A stretch of 64,000 nt of DNA from Pseudomonas sp. Irchel s3h17 (GCF_900187505.1 NZ_FYDL01000010.1:1-64000); one strand, 5' to 3'; positions 11,953 through 24,956 are shown, numbered from the stretch's first letter. The notes: generated by a model not told the origin, from the sequence alone. A program made the numbers and translations.

Positions 11953-14900
11953 TTGAAAGACCTACTGAATTTGCTGAAAAACCAGGGTCAAGTCGAAGAG
12001 TTCGACGCCATCCGTATCGGATTGGCATCGCCTGAGATGATCCGTTCGTGGTCGTTCGGTGAAGTTAAAAAGCCGGAAACCATCAACTACCGTACGTTCA
12101 AACCTGAGCGTGACGGCCTGTTCTGCGCCAAGATCTTTGGCCCGGTAAAGGATTACGAGTGCCTGTGCGGTAAGTACAAGCGCTTGAAGCACCGTGGTGT
12201 GATCTGCGAGAAGTGCGGCGTTGAAGTCGCGCTGGCCAAGGTTCGTCGTGAGCGCATGGCGCACATCGAACTGGCTTCGCCAGTTGCCCACATCTGGTTC
12301 CTGAAATCGCTGCCGTCGCGTATCGGCTTGCTGATGGACATGACCCTGCGTGATATCGAGCGCGTTCTCTACTTCGAGAGCTACGTCGTTATCGACCCAG
12401 GCATGACCACCCTTGAAAAAGGTCAGCTGCTCAACGACGAGCAGTACTTCGAAGCGCTGGAAGAGTTTGGCGACGATTTCGATGCCCGCATGGGTGCCGA
12501 AGCTGTCCGTGAACTGCTGCACGCTATCGACCTGGAGCACGAGATTGGTCGTCTGCGCGAAGAAATTCCGCAAACCAACTCCGAAACCAAGATCAAGAAG
12601 CTGTCCAAGCGTCTGAAGTTGATGGAGGCCTTCCTGGGTTCCGGCAACTTGCCAGAGTGGATGGTGCTGACCGTTCTGCCGGTTCTGCCGCCAGATCTGC
12701 GTCCACTGGTCCCGTTGGATGGCGGTCGTTTCGCGACTTCCGACCTCAACGACCTGTATCGTCGAGTGATCAACCGTAACAACCGCTTGAAGCGCCTGCT
12801 TGATCTGTCCGCTCCGGACATCATCGTGCGCAACGAAAAGCGTATGTTGCAGGAAGCTGTCGACGCCTTGCTCGACAACGGTCGTCGTGGCCGCGCTATC
12901 ACCGGTTCCAACAAGCGTCCTCTGAAATCCCTGGCTGACATGATCAAGGGTAAGCAGGGTCGTTTCCGTCAGAACTTGCTCGGTAAGCGTGTTGACTACT
13001 CCGGTCGTTCGGTAATTACCGTAGGTCCGACCCTGCGTCTGCACCAGTGCGGCCTGCCGAAGAAAATGGCTCTCGAGCTGTTCAAACCGTTCATTTTCGG
13101 CAAGCTGGAAATGCGTGGTCTCGCGACCACCATCAAAGCTGCCAAGAAGATGGTCGAGCGCGAGTTGCCAGAGGTTTGGGACGTTCTCGCTGAAGTGATT
13201 CGCGAACACCCAGTGCTTCTCAACCGTGCACCGACCCTTCACCGTCTGGGTATCCAGGCGTTTGAACCGGTACTGATCGAAGGTAAGGCTATCCAGCTGC
13301 ACCCGCTGGTCTGCGCTGCGTACAACGCCGACTTCGACGGCGACCAAATGGCCGTGCACGTACCGCTGACGCTGGAAGCCCAGCTGGAAGCGCGTGCGTT
13401 GATGATGTCGACCAACAACATTCTGTCGCCAGCCAACGGTGAGCCAATCATCGTTCCGTCGCAGGACGTTGTATTGGGTCTGTACTACATGACGCGTGAA
13501 GCGATCAACGCCAAGGGCGAAGGTCGTGTGTTCGCGGATCTGCAGGAAGTTGACCGTGTGTTCCGTGCCGGCGAAGCCGCACTGCACGCCAAGGTCAAAG
13601 TGCGGATCAACGAAACCGTCAACGACCGTGATGGCGGCAGTGTGAGCAACACCCGTATCGTCGACACCACTGTCGGCCGTGCACTGTTGTTCCAGGTTGT
13701 GCCAAAAGGTCTGTCGTACGACGTCGTCAACCTGCCGATGAAGAAAAAGGCGATCTCCAAGCTGATCAACCAGTGCTACCGCGTGGTTGGTCTGAAAGAG
13801 ACCGTGATTTTCGCTGACCAGTTGATGTACACCGGTTTTGCCTATTCGACCATTTCCGGCGTTTCCATCGGTGTTAACGACTTCGTTATCCCGGATGAAA
13901 AAGCCCGCATCATCAGTGCTGCCACCGATGAAGTGAAAGAGATCGAAAGCCAGTACGCCTCCGGCCTGGTAACCCAGGGCGAGAAGTACAACAAAGTGAT
14001 CGACCTTTGGTCCAAGGCGAACGACGAAGTGTCCAAGGCGATGATGGCCAATCTCTCGAAAGAGAAAGTCATCGACCGTCATGGCGTCGAAGTCGAGCAG
14101 GAATCCTTCAACTCGATGTACATGATGGCCGACTCGGGCGCACGGGGTTCTGCTGCGCAGATCCGTCAGCTCGCCGGTATGCGTGGCCTGATGGCCAAGC
14201 CGGACGGCTCCATCATCGAAACGCCGATTACCGCGAACTTCCGTGAAGGTTTGAGCGTACTCCAGTACTTCATCTCCACTCACGGTGCTCGTAAAGGTCT
14301 GGCGGATACCGCGTTGAAAACCGCGAACTCCGGTTACCTGACTCGTCGTCTGGTAGACGTTGCGCAAGACTTGGTTGTAACCGAAGTCGACTGCGGCACC
14401 GAACATGGTCTGCTGATGACTCCGCACATCGAAGGCGGCGACGTTGTAGAGCCGCTGGGTGAGCGCGTGCTGGGCCGTGTTATCGCTCGTGACGTGTACA
14501 AGCCGGGTACCGAGGAAATCATCGTTCCTGCGGGCACGCTGGTTGACGAGAAGTGGGTCGAGTTCATCGAACTCAACAGCATCGACGAAGTGATTGTACG
14601 TTCGCCGATCAGCTGCGAAACCCGCTATGGCATTTGCGCCAAGTGCTACGGCCGTGACTTGGCTCGTGGTCACCAGGTGAACATCGGTGAAGCTGTCGGC
14701 GTTATCGCTGCCCAGTCGATCGGTGAGCCGGGTACCCAGCTGACAATGCGTACGTTCCACATCGGTGGTGCGGCAAGCCGGACCTCCGCAGCCGACAGCG
14801 TTCAGGTGAAGAATGGCGGTACCGTCCGTCTGCACAACCTGAAACACGTTGAGCGAGTGGATGGTTGCCTGGTTGCAGTGTCCCGTTCCGGTGAGCTGGC

Positions 14901-16152
14901 CATCGCTGATGACTACGGTCGTGAGCGCGAGCGTTACAAGCTGCCGTACGGTGCGGTAATTTCGGTTAAAGAAGGTGACAAGGTCGACGCTGGCGCCATC
15001 GTGGCCAAGTGGGATCCGCACACTCACCCGATCGTTACCGAAATGAAAGGTACCGTGACCTACGTGGGCATGGAAGAAGGCATCACGATCAAGCGTCAGA
15101 CTGACGAATTGACCGGTATGACCAACATTGAAGTACTTGACGCCAAAGACCGTCCGGCTGCCGGCAAGGACATCCGTCCTGCGGTGAAGATGGTCGACGA
15201 CAACGGCAAGGATCTGTTGCTGCCAGGCACTGACGTAATCGCTCAGTACTTCCTGCCAGCCAACGCCCTGGTCGGTGTGGCGGATGGTGCGAAAATCGCG
15301 ATCGGTGATGTTATCGCGCGTATTCCGCAAGAAACTTCGAAGACCCGTGACATCACCGGTGGTCTGCCGCGTGTTGCCGACTTGTTCGAAGCCCGCCGTC
15401 CGAAAGAAGCGTCGATTCTGGCTGAAGTCAGCGGCACCATCGCGTTCGGTAAAGAGACCAAAGGCAAGCGCCGTCTGGTTATCACCCCTAACGACGGTAC
15501 CGATCCGTACGAAGAGCTGATTCCGAAGTGGCGTCACCTGAACGTCTTCGAAGGCGAACAGGTAAACCGCGGCGAAGTTATCTCCGACGGCCCGAGCGAT
15601 CCACACGACATCCTGCGTCTGCTGGGTGTGAGTGCGCTGGCCAAGTACATCGTCAACGAGATCCAGGACGTTTACCGTCTGCAAGGCGTGAAGATCAACG
15701 ATAAGCACATCGAGACCATCCTGCGTCAGATGCTGCGTAAAGTTGAAATCGCTGAATCCGGCGATTCCACTTTCATCAAGGGCGACCAGATGGAACTGAC
15801 TCACGTCCTGGTAGAGAACGAGCGTTTGGCTGGCGACGACAAGTTCGTCTCCAAGTTCACCCGCGTTCTGCTGGGTATCACCAAGGCGTCGTTGTCCACC
15901 GAATCGTTCATCTCGGCGGCCTCCTTCCAGGAGACCACTCGCGTACTGACCGAAGCGGCGGTAACCGGCAAGCGGGATTACCTGCGCGGCCTGAAGGAAA
16001 ACGTGGTCGTGGGTCGTCTGATCCCGGCCGGTACCGGTCTGGCTTATCACAGCGAGCGCAAGCGTCGCCGTGATGCTGACAAACCGTTGCGCGTAAGCGC
16101 CAGTGAAGTGGAAGCTGCACTGACCGAAGCGCTGAACTTGAGCGGTAACTGA
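11953..16152 (+). CDS. rpoC: DNA-directed RNA polymerase subunit beta'
   Basis: RpoC carries the catalytic magnesium. The 1399-residue protein has the N-terminal zinc site (C70, C72, C85, C88) and NADFDGD with the three metal-binding aspartates at 460, 462 and 464, the same numbers as in E. coli. The bridge-helix/trigger-loop region and the second zinc site ([17 protein letters not shown]) are also present. The start is a TTG at 11953 preceded by a strong AGGAGG, giving MKDLLNLL. Confidence 0.99.
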   Translation: MKDLLNLLKNQGQVEEFDAIRIGLASPEMIRSWSFGEVKKPETINYRTFKPERDGLFCAKIFGPVKDYECLCGKYKRLKHRGVICEKCGVEVALAKVRRERMAHIELASPVAHIWFLKSLPSRIGLLMDMTLRDIERVLYFESYVVIDPGMTTLEKGQLLNDEQYFEALEEFGDDFDARMGAEAVRELLHAIDLEHEIGRLREEIPQTNSETKIKKLSKRLKLMEAFLGSGNLPEWMVLTVLPVLPPDLRPLVPLDGGRFATSDLNDLYRRVINRNNRLKRLLDLSAPDIIVRNEKRMLQEAVDALLDNGRRGRAITGSNKRPLKSLADMIKGKQGRFRQNLLGKRVDYSGRSVITVGPTLRLHQCGLPKKMALELFKPFIFGKLEMRGLATTIKAAKKMVERELPEVWDVLAEVIREHPVLLNRAPTLHRLGIQAFEPVLIEGKAIQLHPLVCAAYNADFDGDQMAVHVPLTLEAQLEARALMMSTNNILSPANGEPIIVPSQDVVLGLYYMTREAINAKGEGRVFADLQEVDRVFRAGEAALHAKVKVRINETVNDRDGGSVSNTRIVDTTVGRALLFQVVPKGLSYDVVNLPMKKKAISKLINQCYRVVGLKETVIFADQLMYTGFAYSTISGVSIGVNDFVIPDEKARIISAATDEVKEIESQYASGLVTQGEKYNKVIDLWSKANDEVSKAMMANLSKEKVIDRHGVEVEQESFNSMYMMADSGARGSAAQIRQLAGMRGLMAKPDGSIIETPITANFREGLSVLQYFISTHGARKGLADTALKTANSGYLTRRLVDVAQDLVVTEVDCGTEHGLLMTPHIEGGDVVEPLGERVLGRVIARDVYKPGTEEIIVPAGTLVDEKWVEFIELNSIDEVIVRSPISCETRYGICAKCYGRDLARGHQVNIGEAVGVIAAQSIGEPGTQLTMRTFHIGGAASRTSAADSVQVKNGGTVRLHNLKHVERVDGCLVAVSRSGELAIADDYGRERERYKLPYGAVISVKEGDKVDAGAIVAKWDPHTHPIVTEMKGTVTYVGMEEGITIKRQTDELTGMTNIEVLDAKDRPAAGKDIRPAVKMVDDNGKDLLLPGTDVIAQYFLPANALVGVADGAKIAIGDVIARIPQETSKTRDITGGLPRVADLFEARRPKEASILAEVSGTIAFGKETKGKRRLVITPNDGTDPYEELIPKWRHLNVFEGEQVNRGEVISDGPSDPHDILRLLGVSALAKYIVNEIQDVYRLQGVKINDKHIETILRQMLRKVEIAESGDSTFIKGDQMELTHVLVENERLAGDDKFVSKFTRVLLGITKASLSTESFISAASFQETTRVLTEAAVTGKRDYLRGLKENVVVGRLIPAGTGLAYHSERKRRRDADKPLRVSASEVEAALTEALNLSGN

Positions 16153-16248
16153 GTTCTGCGATAAACAAGGGTGGGGCCCCGGCGGCCCCGCTCGTCAAAT
16201 CGAGACAAAATGTCGAGGTTGGATGGGCGGGGAGGTCGGGGCCTTGTC

Positions 16249-16277
16249 TTGACTGGGGGCAAGATCCTCTTTAGACT
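16249..16277 (+). promoter_or_regulatory. Sigma-70 promoter of the str operon
   Basis: TTGACT (16249-16254), a 17-base spacer and TAGACT (16272-16277) form a good promoter about 90 bases upstream of rpsL. It should give the rpsL-rpsG-fusA-tufA operon its own start, separate from rpoBC read-through. Confidence 0.72.
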
Positions 16278-16294
16278 CTTGTACCCCTAAATTT

Positions 16295-16325
16295 GGCGGG
16301 AACTCGTTCCTGCCATTTTGCTTTT
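16295..16325 (+). terminator. Leader hairpin upstream of rpsL
   Basis: GGCGGGAAC (16295-16303) pairs with GTTCCTGCC (16306-16314) and is followed by ATTTTGCTTTTC. It lies just downstream of the str promoter, so it would be in the rpsL leader mRNA. It could be an attenuator, or a terminator for rpoBC read-through. Confidence 0.5.
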
Positions 16326-16368
16326 CTTGCAAGACAATAGCGTCGCAAGACAACAGTGGAGCTAGTAG

Positions 16369-16740
16369 ATGGCAACTATCAACCAGCTGGTACGTCAGCC
16401 GCGTAAGCGTATCGTCGAGAAATCCGACGTGCCTGCGCTGCAGAACTGCCCGCAACGTCGTGGCGTATGCACCCGTGTGTATACCACCACGCCGAAAAAA
16501 CCTAACTCGGCACTGCGTAAAGTATGCCGTGTGCGTCTGACCAACGGTTTCGAGGTTTCCTCGTACATCGGCGGTGAAGGCCACAACCTGCAAGAGCACA
16601 GCGTGGTACTGATCCGCGGCGGTCGTGTAAAAGACTTGCCAGGTGTTCGTTACCACACCGTACGCGGCTCCTTGGATACTTCCGGCGTTAAAGGTCGTAA
16701 CCAGGGTCGTTCGAAGTACGGTACCAAGAAGCCTAAGTAG
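16369..16740 (+). CDS. rpsL: 30S ribosomal protein S12
   Basis: S12 lies at the decoding centre and controls accuracy. The 123-residue protein has [12 protein letters not shown] with the streptomycin-related lysines K43/K44 unchanged, and [13 protein letters not shown], which contains the aspartate that is methylthiolated in E. coli. The sequence predicts a streptomycin-sensitive protein. It is the first gene of the str operon. Confidence 0.98.
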   Translation: MATINQLVRQPRKRIVEKSDVPALQNCPQRRGVCTRVYTTTPKKPNSALRKVCRVRLTNGFEVSSYIGGEGHNLQEHSVVLIRGGRVKDLPGVRYHTVRGSLDTSGVKGRNQGRSKYGTKKPK

Positions 16741-16837
16741 TAGCGGCTTTTTGTAAAAACTGATTTTCTATTTTTCTGAGTCGATAAGAGTAAGGTCGGA
16801 GGCGTCCCGCAAGGGCACCGATTCCGAGCGAACCTGA

Positions 16838-17329
<492 letters not shown>

Positions 17330-17359
17330 TTTTAGCGTCAATAATTTTGCGAGGGCTTT

Positions 17360-19465
17360 ATGGCTCGTACAACACCGATTAATCGCTACCGTAACATTGG
17401 TATCGTTGCTCACGTGGATGCTGGTAAAACCACCACCACCGAGCGCGTCCTTTTTTACACTGGCAAAAGCCACAAGATGGGCGAGGTGCATGACGGCGCC
17501 GCGACCACAGACTGGATGGTTCAGGAGCAGGAGCGTGGTATTACCATTACTTCTGCTGCTATTACCGCCTTCTGGCAGGGTTCCGAGAAGCAGCACAAAG
17601 ACCAATACCGCTTCAACGTCATCGATACCCCGGGCCACGTTGACTTCACTATTGAAGTTGAACGTTCCCTGCGTGTGCTTGACGGTGCGGTCGTTGTGTT
17701 CTGCGGCACCTCGGGCGTTGAGCCTCAGTCGGAAACCGTATGGCGTCAAGCCAACAAATACGGCGTTCCGCGTCTTGTTTACGTCAACAAGATGGACCGT
17801 GCCGGTGCGAACTTCCTGCGCGTGATCGCTCAGATCAAGCAGCGTCTGGGTCACACTCCGGTGCCAATCCAGTTGGCTATCGGTTCCGAAGACAACTTCC
17901 AGGGTCAGATCGATCTGATGTCCATGGAAGCTGTTTACTGGAATGACGCTGATAAAGGCATGACTCCACGTCGCGAGCCTATCCCTGCAGAACTGCAGGA
18001 ATTGGCTGACGAGTGGCGCGGCAATATGGTTGAGGCTGCGGCCGAAGCCAGCGAAGAGCTGATGAACAAGTACCTCGAAGGTGAAGAACTCACCAACGCG
18101 GAAATCAAGGCCGCTCTGCGTCAGCGTACTATCGCTGGCGAAATCGTCCTGGCTGTTTGCGGTTCTTCCTTCAAGAACAAGGGTGTTCCCCTGGTTCTCG
18201 ATGCCGTTATCGATTACCTGCCGGCCCCAGTCGACATTCCAGCCATCAAGGGTACTGACCCGGATGACGAGACTAAAGAGCTGGAGCGTCATGCAGACGA
18301 CAGCGAACCGTTCTCGGCGCTGGCGTTCAAGATCGCTACCGACCCATTCGTGGGTACCTTGACCTTCGTCCGCGTTTACTCGGGCGTGTTGGCCTCCGGC
18401 GACGGCGTGATCAACTCGGTTAAAGGCAAGAAAGAGCGCGTGGGTCGTATGGTGCAAATGCACGCAAACGCCCGTGAAGAAATCAAGGAAGTGCGCGCTG
18501 GTGACATCGCGGCCTTGATCGGCATGAAGGACGTCACCACTGGTGAAACTTTGTGCAACGCTGACAAGCCAATCATCCTGGTTCGCATGGACTTCCCGGA
18601 GCCGGTTATTTCGGTTGCCGTTGAGCCTAAAACCAAGGATGACCAGGAAAAAATGGGTATCGCTCTGGGCAAGCTTGCTCAGGAAGATCCATCTTTCCGC
18701 GTCAAGACTGATGAAGAGACGGGTCAAACGATCATCTCTGGTATGGGCGAATTGCACCTGGACATCCTGGTTGACCGGATGCGCCGTGAGTTCAACGTCG
18801 AAGCCAACATCGGTAAGCCTCAGGTTTCCTATCGTGAGCGCATCACGAAGAGCTGCGAAATCGAAGGCAAGTTCGTTCGTCAGTCCGGCGGTCGTGGCCA
18901 GTTCGGCCATTGCTGGATCCGTTTTGCTCCTGCTGACGAAGGTCAGGAAGGTCTGCAATTCGTGAACGAAGTGGTTGGTGGTGTGGTTCCTAAGGAATAC
19001 ATCCCGGCTATCCAGAAGGGTATCGAAGAGCAGATGAAGAACGGTGTTGTTGCCGGCTATCCGCTGATCGGCCTGAAGGCGACCGTGTTTGATGGTTCTT
19101 ACCACGACGTCGACTCCAACGAGATGGCGTTTAAAGTGGCTGCTTCCATGGCGACCAAGCAATTGGCTACCAAAGGTGGTGGTGAGCTGCTTGAGCCGAT
19201 CATGGCGGTAGAGGTTGTTACGCCTGAAGACTATATGGGTGATGTGATGGGCGACCTTAACCGTCGTCGCGGCATGATCCAGGGTATGGAAGACACAGTG
19301 TCCGGCAAGGTTATTCGTGCCGAAGTTCCGCTGGGTGAGATGTTCGGTTATGCGACCGACGTTCGCTCCATGTCCCAGGGTCGCGCAAGCTACTCTATGG
19401 AATTCAAAAAATACGATACAGCTCCGACACATATCGTCGAAACTGTTACCAAAAAACAAGGCTGA
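17360..19465 (+). CDS. fusA: Elongation factor G
   Basis: EF-G is the GTPase that drives translocation and, with RRF, ribosome recycling. The 701-residue protein has [13 protein letters not shown] (P-loop), RGITITSAA (switch I), DTPGHVDF and NKMDRAGA, then domains II-V with [12 protein letters not shown] in domain IV. It has the full usual length and sits in the str operon order S12-S7-EF-G-EF-Tu. Confidence 0.98.
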   Translation: MARTTPINRYRNIGIVAHVDAGKTTTTERVLFYTGKSHKMGEVHDGAATTDWMVQEQERGITITSAAITAFWQGSEKQHKDQYRFNVIDTPGHVDFTIEVERSLRVLDGAVVVFCGTSGVEPQSETVWRQANKYGVPRLVYVNKMDRAGANFLRVIAQIKQRLGHTPVPIQLAIGSEDNFQGQIDLMSMEAVYWNDADKGMTPRREPIPAELQELADEWRGNMVEAAAEASEELMNKYLEGEELTNAEIKAALRQRTIAGEIVLAVCGSSFKNKGVPLVLDAVIDYLPAPVDIPAIKGTDPDDETKELERHADDSEPFSALAFKIATDPFVGTLTFVRVYSGVLASGDGVINSVKGKKERVGRMVQMHANAREEIKEVRAGDIAALIGMKDVTTGETLCNADKPIILVRMDFPEPVISVAVEPKTKDDQEKMGIALGKLAQEDPSFRVKTDEETGQTIISGMGELHLDILVDRMRREFNVEANIGKPQVSYRERITKSCEIEGKFVRQSGGRGQFGHCWIRFAPADEGQEGLQFVNEVVGGVVPKEYIPAIQKGIEEQMKNGVVAGYPLIGLKATVFDGSYHDVDSNEMAFKVAASMATKQLATKGGGELLEPIMAVEVVTPEDYMGDVMGDLNRRRGMIQGMEDTVSGKVIRAEVPLGEMFGYATDVRSMSQGRASYSMEFKKYDTAPTHIVETVTKKQG

Positions 19466-19495
19466 TTCAGCCCTTTAGGCAAGGAGTTAATTGTC

Positions 19496-20689
19496 GTGGC
19501 TAAAGAAAAATTTGACCGTACCCTCCCGCACGTCAACGTTGGCACCATCGGTCACGTCGACCACGGTAAAACCACGCTGACTGCTGCTCTGACTCGCGTC
19601 TGCTCCGAAGTTTTCGGTTCGGCTGTTGTTGCTTTCGACAAGATCGACAGCGCTCCAGAAGAAAAGGCTCGTGGTATCACCATCAACACCGCGCACGTTG
19701 AATACAACTCGCTGATCCGTCACTACGCTCACGTTGACTGCCCAGGTCACGCTGACTACGTGAAGAACATGATCACCGGTGCTGCTCAGATGGACGGCGC
19801 TATCCTGGTTTGCTCGGCCGCTGATGGTCCGATGCCACAAACCCGTGAGCACATCCTGCTGTCCCGTCAGGTTGGCGTTCCGTACATCGTTGTCTTCCTG
19901 AACAAGGCTGACATGGTTGACGACGCTGAGCTGCTGGAACTGGTTGAGATGGAAGTGCGCGATCTGCTGAGCACTTACGACTTCCCAGGTGACGACACTC
20001 CGATCATCATCGGTTCGGCTCTGATGGCTCTGAACGGCCAAGACGACAACGAAATGGGCACCACTGCCGTTCGTAAACTGGTTGAGACTCTGGACAGCTA
20101 CATCCCAGATCCAGTTCGTGTTATCGACAAGCCGTTCCTGATGCCAATCGAAGACGTATTCTCGATCTCCGGTCGCGGTACTGTTGTAACTGGCCGTATC
20201 GAGCGCGGTATCGTCAAGGTTCAGGATCCACTGGAAATCGTTGGTCTGCGTGACACTACCGTCACCACCTGCACCGGTGTTGAAATGTTCCGTAAGCTGC
20301 TCGACGAAGGTCGTGCTGGCGAGAACTGCGGCGTGCTGCTGCGCGGCACCAAGCGTGACGACGTTGAGCGTGGCCAGGTGCTGGTCAAGCCAGGTTCGGT
20401 TAAGCCGCACACTACCTTCGAAGCTGAAGTGTACGTGTTGAGCAAAGAAGAAGGCGGTCGCCACACTCCGTTCTTCAAAGGCTACCGTCCACAGTTCTAC
20501 TTCCGGACCACTGACGTGACCGGTAACTGCGAACTGCCGGAAGGCGTTGAAATGGTAATGCCAGGCGACAACATCAAAATGGTTGTCACCCTGATCAAAA
20601 CCATCGCAATGGAAGATGGTCTGCGTTTCGCTATTCGTGAAGGCGGTCGTACCGTCGGCGCTGGCGTCGTAGCCAAAATCATCGCTTAA
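19496..20689 (+). CDS. tufA: Elongation factor Tu, second copy
   Basis: This is the str-operon copy of EF-Tu, 397 residues, with a GTG start at 19496 after AAGGAG. The GTPase motifs are the same as in the first copy (2925-4118). The two proteins are identical from residue 75 to 192 and over most of the C-terminal half. They differ at 28 sites clustered at 7-10, 44-46, 71-74, 193-209, 235-256, 301-309, 360-363 and the last residues. Some DNA stretches are identical over 50 or more bases, which suggests patchy gene conversion. Confidence 0.97.
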   Translation: MAKEKFDRTLPHVNVGTIGHVDHGKTTLTAALTRVCSEVFGSAVVAFDKIDSAPEEKARGITINTAHVEYNSLIRHYAHVDCPGHADYVKNMITGAAQMDGAILVCSAADGPMPQTREHILLSRQVGVPYIVVFLNKADMVDDAELLELVEMEVRDLLSTYDFPGDDTPIIIGSALMALNGQDDNEMGTTAVRKLVETLDSYIPDPVRVIDKPFLMPIEDVFSISGRGTVVTGRIERGIVKVQDPLEIVGLRDTTVTTCTGVEMFRKLLDEGRAGENCGVLLRGTKRDDVERGQVLVKPGSVKPHTTFEAEVYVLSKEEGGRHTPFFKGYRPQFYFRTTDVTGNCELPEGVEMVMPGDNIKMVVTLIKTIAMEDGLRFAIREGGRTVGAGVVAKIIA

Positions 20690-20703
20690 TAAGTGATGAC
20701 TTG

Positions 20704-20734
20704 AAAAAGCCCCCGCCTAGCGGGGGCTTTTTTA
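20704..20734 (+). terminator. Terminator of the str operon
   Basis: AAAAAGCCCCCGC pairs with GCGGGGGCTTTTTT around CTA. It is a strong intrinsic terminator 15 bases after tufA. The -35 of the S10 promoter begins six bases after its U tract. Confidence 0.93.
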
Positions 20735-20739
20735 TTGGG

Positions 20740-20768
20740 TTGACACTGCAGTAGCCCGTCTATAGAAT
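20740..20768 (+). promoter_or_regulatory. Sigma-70 promoter of the S10 operon
   Basis: TTGACA (20740-20745), a 17-base spacer and TAGAAT (20763-20768) make an almost perfect promoter. A GC-containing discriminator (TGCGCC) follows, and rpsJ starts 63 bases downstream. Confidence 0.88.
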
Positions 20769-20830
20769 TGCGCCTCCTTTTAACGGGCGTATTGCGCTCG
20801 CTGGGAATAGCAGCCGGAGTCTGAAATCCA

Positions 20831-21142
20831 ATGCAAAATCAGCAAATCCGTATCAGGTTGAAGGCTTTTGACCATCGCCTGATCGACCAATCCACCCAGG
20901 AAATCGTGGAAACCGCGAAACGTACTGGTGCTCAAGTGCGTGGTCCAATTCCACTGCCTACCCGTAAAGAGCGGTTCACCGTTCTGGTCTCCCCGCACGT
21001 CAACAAAGACGCGCGTGACCAGTACGAGATCCGTACTCATAAGCGTGTTCTGGACATCGTCCAGCCAACGGATAAAACCGTTGATGCTCTTATGAAGCTT
21101 GATCTTGCGGCCGGTGTGGAAGTGCAGATCAGCCTCGGCTAA
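20831..21142 (+). CDS. rpsJ: 30S ribosomal protein S10
   Basis: S10 is part of the 30S head and is also NusE, the partner of NusB in antitermination complexes and of NusG. The 103-residue protein begins [15 protein letters not shown] and has [15 protein letters not shown] and the RTHKRVLDI loop. It is the first gene of the S10 operon. Confidence 0.98.
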
Positions 21143-21222
21143 GACTCGGTCTTAGTCGTGTAACGCTCTGAAATGGGCGGCCATAGCGGGTGAAAGCCCC
21201 GTACACTCATGAGGTTTACAAC

Positions 21223-21858
21223 ATGACTATTGGTGTAGTCGGTCGTAAATGCGGTATGACCCGTATTTTCACCGAAGAAGGTGTCTCCATTCCGGTCACG
21301 GTCATTGAGATCGAACCGAATCGCGTCACCCAGTTCAAAACTGAAGAGACCGATGGCTATCGTGCAGTGCAAGTCACTGTAGGCGAGCGTCGTGCTTCGC
21401 GTGTTACAGCTGCTCAAGCTGGCCACTTCGCTAAAGCGAACGTTGCCGCTGGTCGTACCGTAATGGAATTCCGTCTTGAAGAAGGCGAGTACCAGGCCGG
21501 CGATCTGATCAACGCTGAAATCTTCGCCGCTGGTCAACTGGTTGATGTAACCGGTCAGTCCAAGGGTAAAGGCTTCCAGGGTACGATCAAGCGTTGGAAC
21601 TTCCGCGGGCAAGATAATACCCACGGTAACTCCGTGTCCCACCGCGTCCCAGGCTCTATCGGCCAGTGCCAGACTCCTGGTCGTGTATTCAAGGGCAAAA
21701 AAATGTCCGGTCATATGGGCGCTGAGCGCGTGACCGTGCAGTCCCTCGAAGTAGTGCGCGTGGACGCTGAACGCAATCTGTTGTTGGTCAAGGGCGCTGT
21801 TCCTGGCGCTACTGGCGGCAACTTGGTTGTACGTCCAGCAGCCAAGGCTCGCGGTTAA
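21223..21858 (+). CDS. rplC: 50S ribosomal protein L3
   Basis: L3 reaches the peptidyl transferase centre and starts 50S assembly. The ATG at 21223 (TGAGG upstream) gives the standard [14 protein letters not shown] start and 211 residues; an in-frame upstream extension lacks family sequence. The loop with [26 protein letters not shown] carries the glutamine that is methylated in E. coli. Confidence 0.97.
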   Translation: MTIGVVGRKCGMTRIFTEEGVSIPVTVIEIEPNRVTQFKTEETDGYRAVQVTVGERRASRVTAAQAGHFAKANVAAGRTVMEFRLEEGEYQAGDLINAEIFAAGQLVDVTGQSKGKGFQGTIKRWNFRGQDNTHGNSVSHRVPGSIGQCQTPGRVFKGKKMSGHMGAERVTVQSLEVVRVDAERNLLLVKGAVPGATGGNLVVRPAAKARG

Positions 21859-21870
21859 GGGGAAGCTGAC

Positions 21871-22473
21871 ATGCAATTAAATGTAAATGACGCTCAAGCG
21901 ATCGAAGTTTCCGAACTGACATTTGGCGGCGAATTCAACGAGACGCTGGTTCACCAAGCAGTCGTGGCCTACATGGCCGGCGGCCGTCAAGGTAGCAAGC
22001 AGCAAAAGACCCGTTCCGACGTTCGTGGTGGCGGTAAGCGCCCATGGCGTCAGAAAGGTACTGGCCGTGCTCGTGCCGGTACTATCCGTAGCCCAATCTG
22101 GCGCGGCGGCGGTACCACTTTCGCAGCTCGTCCACAGGATCACACCCAGAAGCTGAACAAGAAGATGTATCGCGCAGCAATGCGTTCCATCCTTGCTGAG
22201 CTGGTGCGTACTGATCGTCTGGTCGTGGTTCAGGACTTCGCTGTTGATGCACCGAAGACCAAAGACCTGCTGAACAAACTGACCGGCATGGGCCTGACTG
22301 ACGTCTTGATCGTGTCTGAAGTGGTTGATCAGAACCTGTACCTGGCTGCTCGCAACCTGCCACACGTTGATGTACGTGACGTGCAAGGTTCCGATCCAGT
22401 TAGTCTGATCGCATACGACAAGGTGTTGATCACCGTGTCGGCCGTGAAGAAATTCGAGGAGCTGCTGGGATGA
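21871..22473 (+). CDS. rplD: 50S ribosomal protein L4
   Basis: L4 lines the exit tunnel, and in E. coli it represses the S10 operon and inhibits RNase E. The 200-residue protein has the tunnel loop region ([21 protein letters not shown]). It overlaps rplW by four bases (ATGA). Confidence 0.98.
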
Positions 22474-22769
22474 ACCAGGAACGCGTATTTAAAGTTCTGC
22501 TCGGCCCGCACGTTTCCGAGAAGGCTACGGTTCTGGCTGACAAGAAAGGCCAGTTCGTTTTCAAGGTTGCAACTGATGCAACCAAGCTGGAAATCAAGAA
22601 GGCCGTCGAAAGCCTGTTCAGCGTGAAAGTAGAGCGTGTTACTACCCTGAATGTTCTGGGTAAGAGCAAGCGCACTGCTCGCGGTCTGGGCAAGCGTAAT
22701 GACTGGAAGAAGGCAGTTATCTCCCTTCAGCCAGGCCAAGATCTCGATTTCAGCAGCAGTGCTGAGTAA
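22470..22769 (+). CDS. rplW: 50S ribosomal protein L23
   Basis: L23 sits at the tunnel exit and is the docking point for trigger factor and SRP. The 99-residue protein begins [19 protein letters not shown] and has the [18 protein letters not shown] stretch. It is translationally coupled to rplD. Confidence 0.98.
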
Positions 22770-22783
22770 GGAAGGGGTGCATC

Positions 22784-23608
22784 ATGGCAATCGTTAAATG
22801 CAAACCGACTTCCCCTGGCCGCCGTTTTGTGGTCAAGGTGGTCAACCAGGAGCTGCATAAAGGCGCTCCTCACGCACCGCTGCTCGAGAAAAAATCGAAG
22901 ACTGGTGGTCGTAACAACAATGGCCGTATTACTACCCGTCATATCGGTGGTGGTCATAAGCAGCATTATCGTATGGTCGATTTCCGTCGCAACGACAAAG
23001 ATGGCATCATCGCCACTGTCGAGCGTATCGAATACGATCCCAACCGTACTGCTCACATCGCACTGCTGTGCTACGCAGACGGCGAGCGCCGCTACATCAT
23101 CGCCCCTAAAGGCGTGAGTGCTGGCGACCAGCTGATCGCAGGCGCACTGGCTCCAATCAAGCCAGGCAACGCTCTGCAACTGCGCAACATTCCAGTCGGT
23201 TCCACCGTACACGGCATCGAACTGAAGCCGGGTAAAGGCGCACAGATCGCTCGTTCCGCTGGTGCTTCGGCTCAGCTGATCGCTCGTGAAGGCGTTTACG
23301 TGACCCTGCGTCTGCGTTCCGGTGAAATGCGTAAAGTCCTGGCTGAATGCCGTGCGACCCTGGGCGAAGTCTCGAACTCCGAGCACAGCCTGCGTTCGCT
23401 GGGTAAAGCTGGTGCCAAACGCTGGCGTGGCGTTCGCCCAACCGTTCGTGGTGTTGCCATGAACCCGGTTGACCACCCACATGGTGGTGGTGAAGGTCGT
23501 ACCTCTGGTGGTCGTCATCCGGTATCGCCATGGGGCTTCCCGACTAAGGGCGCGAAGACTCGTGGTAATAAGCGTACCGACAAAATGATCGTCCGTCGTC
23601 GCAAGTAA
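22784..23608 (+). CDS. rplB: 50S ribosomal protein L2
   Basis: L2 is needed for subunit association and peptidyl transferase activity. The 274-residue protein has the RNA-binding domain and the conserved C-terminal loop with [13 protein letters not shown]. It follows rplW by 14 bases. Confidence 0.98.
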   Translation: MAIVKCKPTSPGRRFVVKVVNQELHKGAPHAPLLEKKSKTGGRNNNGRITTRHIGGGHKQHYRMVDFRRNDKDGIIATVERIEYDPNRTAHIALLCYADGERRYIIAPKGVSAGDQLIAGALAPIKPGNALQLRNIPVGSTVHGIELKPGKGAQIARSAGASAQLIAREGVYVTLRLRSGEMRKVLAECRATLGEVSNSEHSLRSLGKAGAKRWRGVRPTVRGVAMNPVDHPHGGGEGRTSGGRHPVSPWGFPTKGAKTRGNKRTDKMIVRRRK

Positions 23609-23624
23609 ATAGAGGGATACGACA

Positions 23625-23900
23625 GTGCCACGTTCTCTGAAAAAAGGTCCTTTTATCGATCTTCACCTACTGAAGAAGATCGAAGTGGCGGCGGAAAAGA
23701 ATGATCGCAAACCGGTGAAAACCTGGTCGCGTCGTTCGATGATCCTGCCACAAATGGTCGGTCTGACCATCGCAGTACACAACGGTCGTCAACACGTCCC
23801 AGTTCTCGTTAACGAAGACATGGTCGGCCACAAACTGGGCGAGTTCGCCGGTACCCGCACTTATCGTGGGCACGTGGCAGACAAGAAAGCCAAGCGTTAA
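23625..23900 (+). CDS. rpsS: 30S ribosomal protein S19
   Basis: S19 works with S13 in the 30S head. The 91-residue protein begins [15 protein letters not shown] and uses a GTG start at 23625 behind [19 protein letters not shown] is the typical C-terminal motif. Confidence 0.98.
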   Translation: MPRSLKKGPFIDLHLLKKIEVAAEKNDRKPVKTWSRRSMILPQMVGLTIAVHNGRQHVPVLVNEDMVGHKLGEFAGTRTYRGHVADKKAKR

Positions 23901-23911
23901 GGGGTTAGGAA

Positions 23912-24244
23912 ATGGAAGTAGCCGCTAAGTTGTCGGGCGCTCGAATCTCCGCCCAGAAAGCCCGCTTGGTCGCCGACCAGATCCGCGGGAAGAAGGTGGG
24001 CGAAGCGCTCAACCTGTTGGCTTTCAGCAGTAAGAAAGCCGCCGAGATCATCAAGAAAGTGCTGGAGTCGGCCGTAGCCAACGCCGAGCATAACGAAGGC
24101 GCAGACGTTGATGACCTGAAGGTCAGCACCGTTTTCGTCAACGAAGGGCGTTCGCTGAAGCGTATCATGCCACGTGCCAAAGGCCGTGCTGATCGCATCG
24201 TCAAGCGGTCTTGCCATATCACTGTCAAGGTTGCTGACAAGTAA
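23912..24244 (+). CDS. rplV: 50S ribosomal protein L22
   Basis: L22 has a beta-hairpin that forms part of the exit-tunnel constriction. The 110-residue protein begins [22 protein letters not shown] and keeps the hairpin [13 protein letters not shown]. No macrolide-type insertion or deletion is evident. Confidence 0.98.
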
Positions 24245-24257
24245 CGGAGTCGAAGAG

Positions 24258-24944
24258 ATGGGTCAGAAAGTACATCCCATTGGCATTCGCCTGGGAATCG
24301 TCAAGGAGCACACCTCCGTCTGGTACGCAGACGGTCGGACTTATGCGGACTATTTGTTCGCTGATCTGAAGGTGCGTGAGTATCTCCAAGACAAACTAAA
24401 AAGCGCGTCCGTAAGCCGTATCGATATCCATCGTCCGGCCCAAACTGCACGTATCACCATCCACACCGCTCGTCCAGGTATCGTTATCGGGAAGAAAGGT
24501 GAAGATGTTGAGAAACTGCGTCAGGACCTGACCAAGCAAATGGGTGTGCCTGTGCACATCAATATCGAAGAGATCCGCAAGCCGGAGCTCGACGGTATGC
24601 TGGTTGCGCAGAGCGTAGCTCAGCAGCTGGAGCGTCGCGTAATGTTCCGTCGCGCTATGAAGCGCGCTGTTCAGAACGCCATGCGCATTGGTGCCAAAGG
24701 CATCAAAATCCAAGTGAGCGGTCGTCTCGGCGGTGCTGAAATCGCACGTACTGAATGGTATCGCGAAGGTCGTGTGCCACTGCACACCCTGCGTGCCGAC
24801 ATCGACTATGCCAACTACGAAGCTCACACCACTTATGGTGTGATCGGTGTAAAGGTTTGGATCTTCAAAGGCGAAGTAATTGGTGGTCGCCAAGAAGAAC
24901 TGAAACCACAAGCACCAGCGCCTCGTAAAAAAGCTGCTAAGTAA
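24258..24944 (+). CDS. rpsC: 30S ribosomal protein S3
   Basis: S3 is at the mRNA entry channel and has helicase activity together with S4. The ATG at 24258 (GGAGTCGAAGAG upstream) gives [13 protein letters not shown] and 228 residues; a longer reading frame into rplV is not credible. The KH domain has the [10 protein letters not shown] loop. The C-terminus is a basic, proline-rich tail. Confidence 0.97.
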
Positions 24945-24956
24945 GGGGTACGCCAA

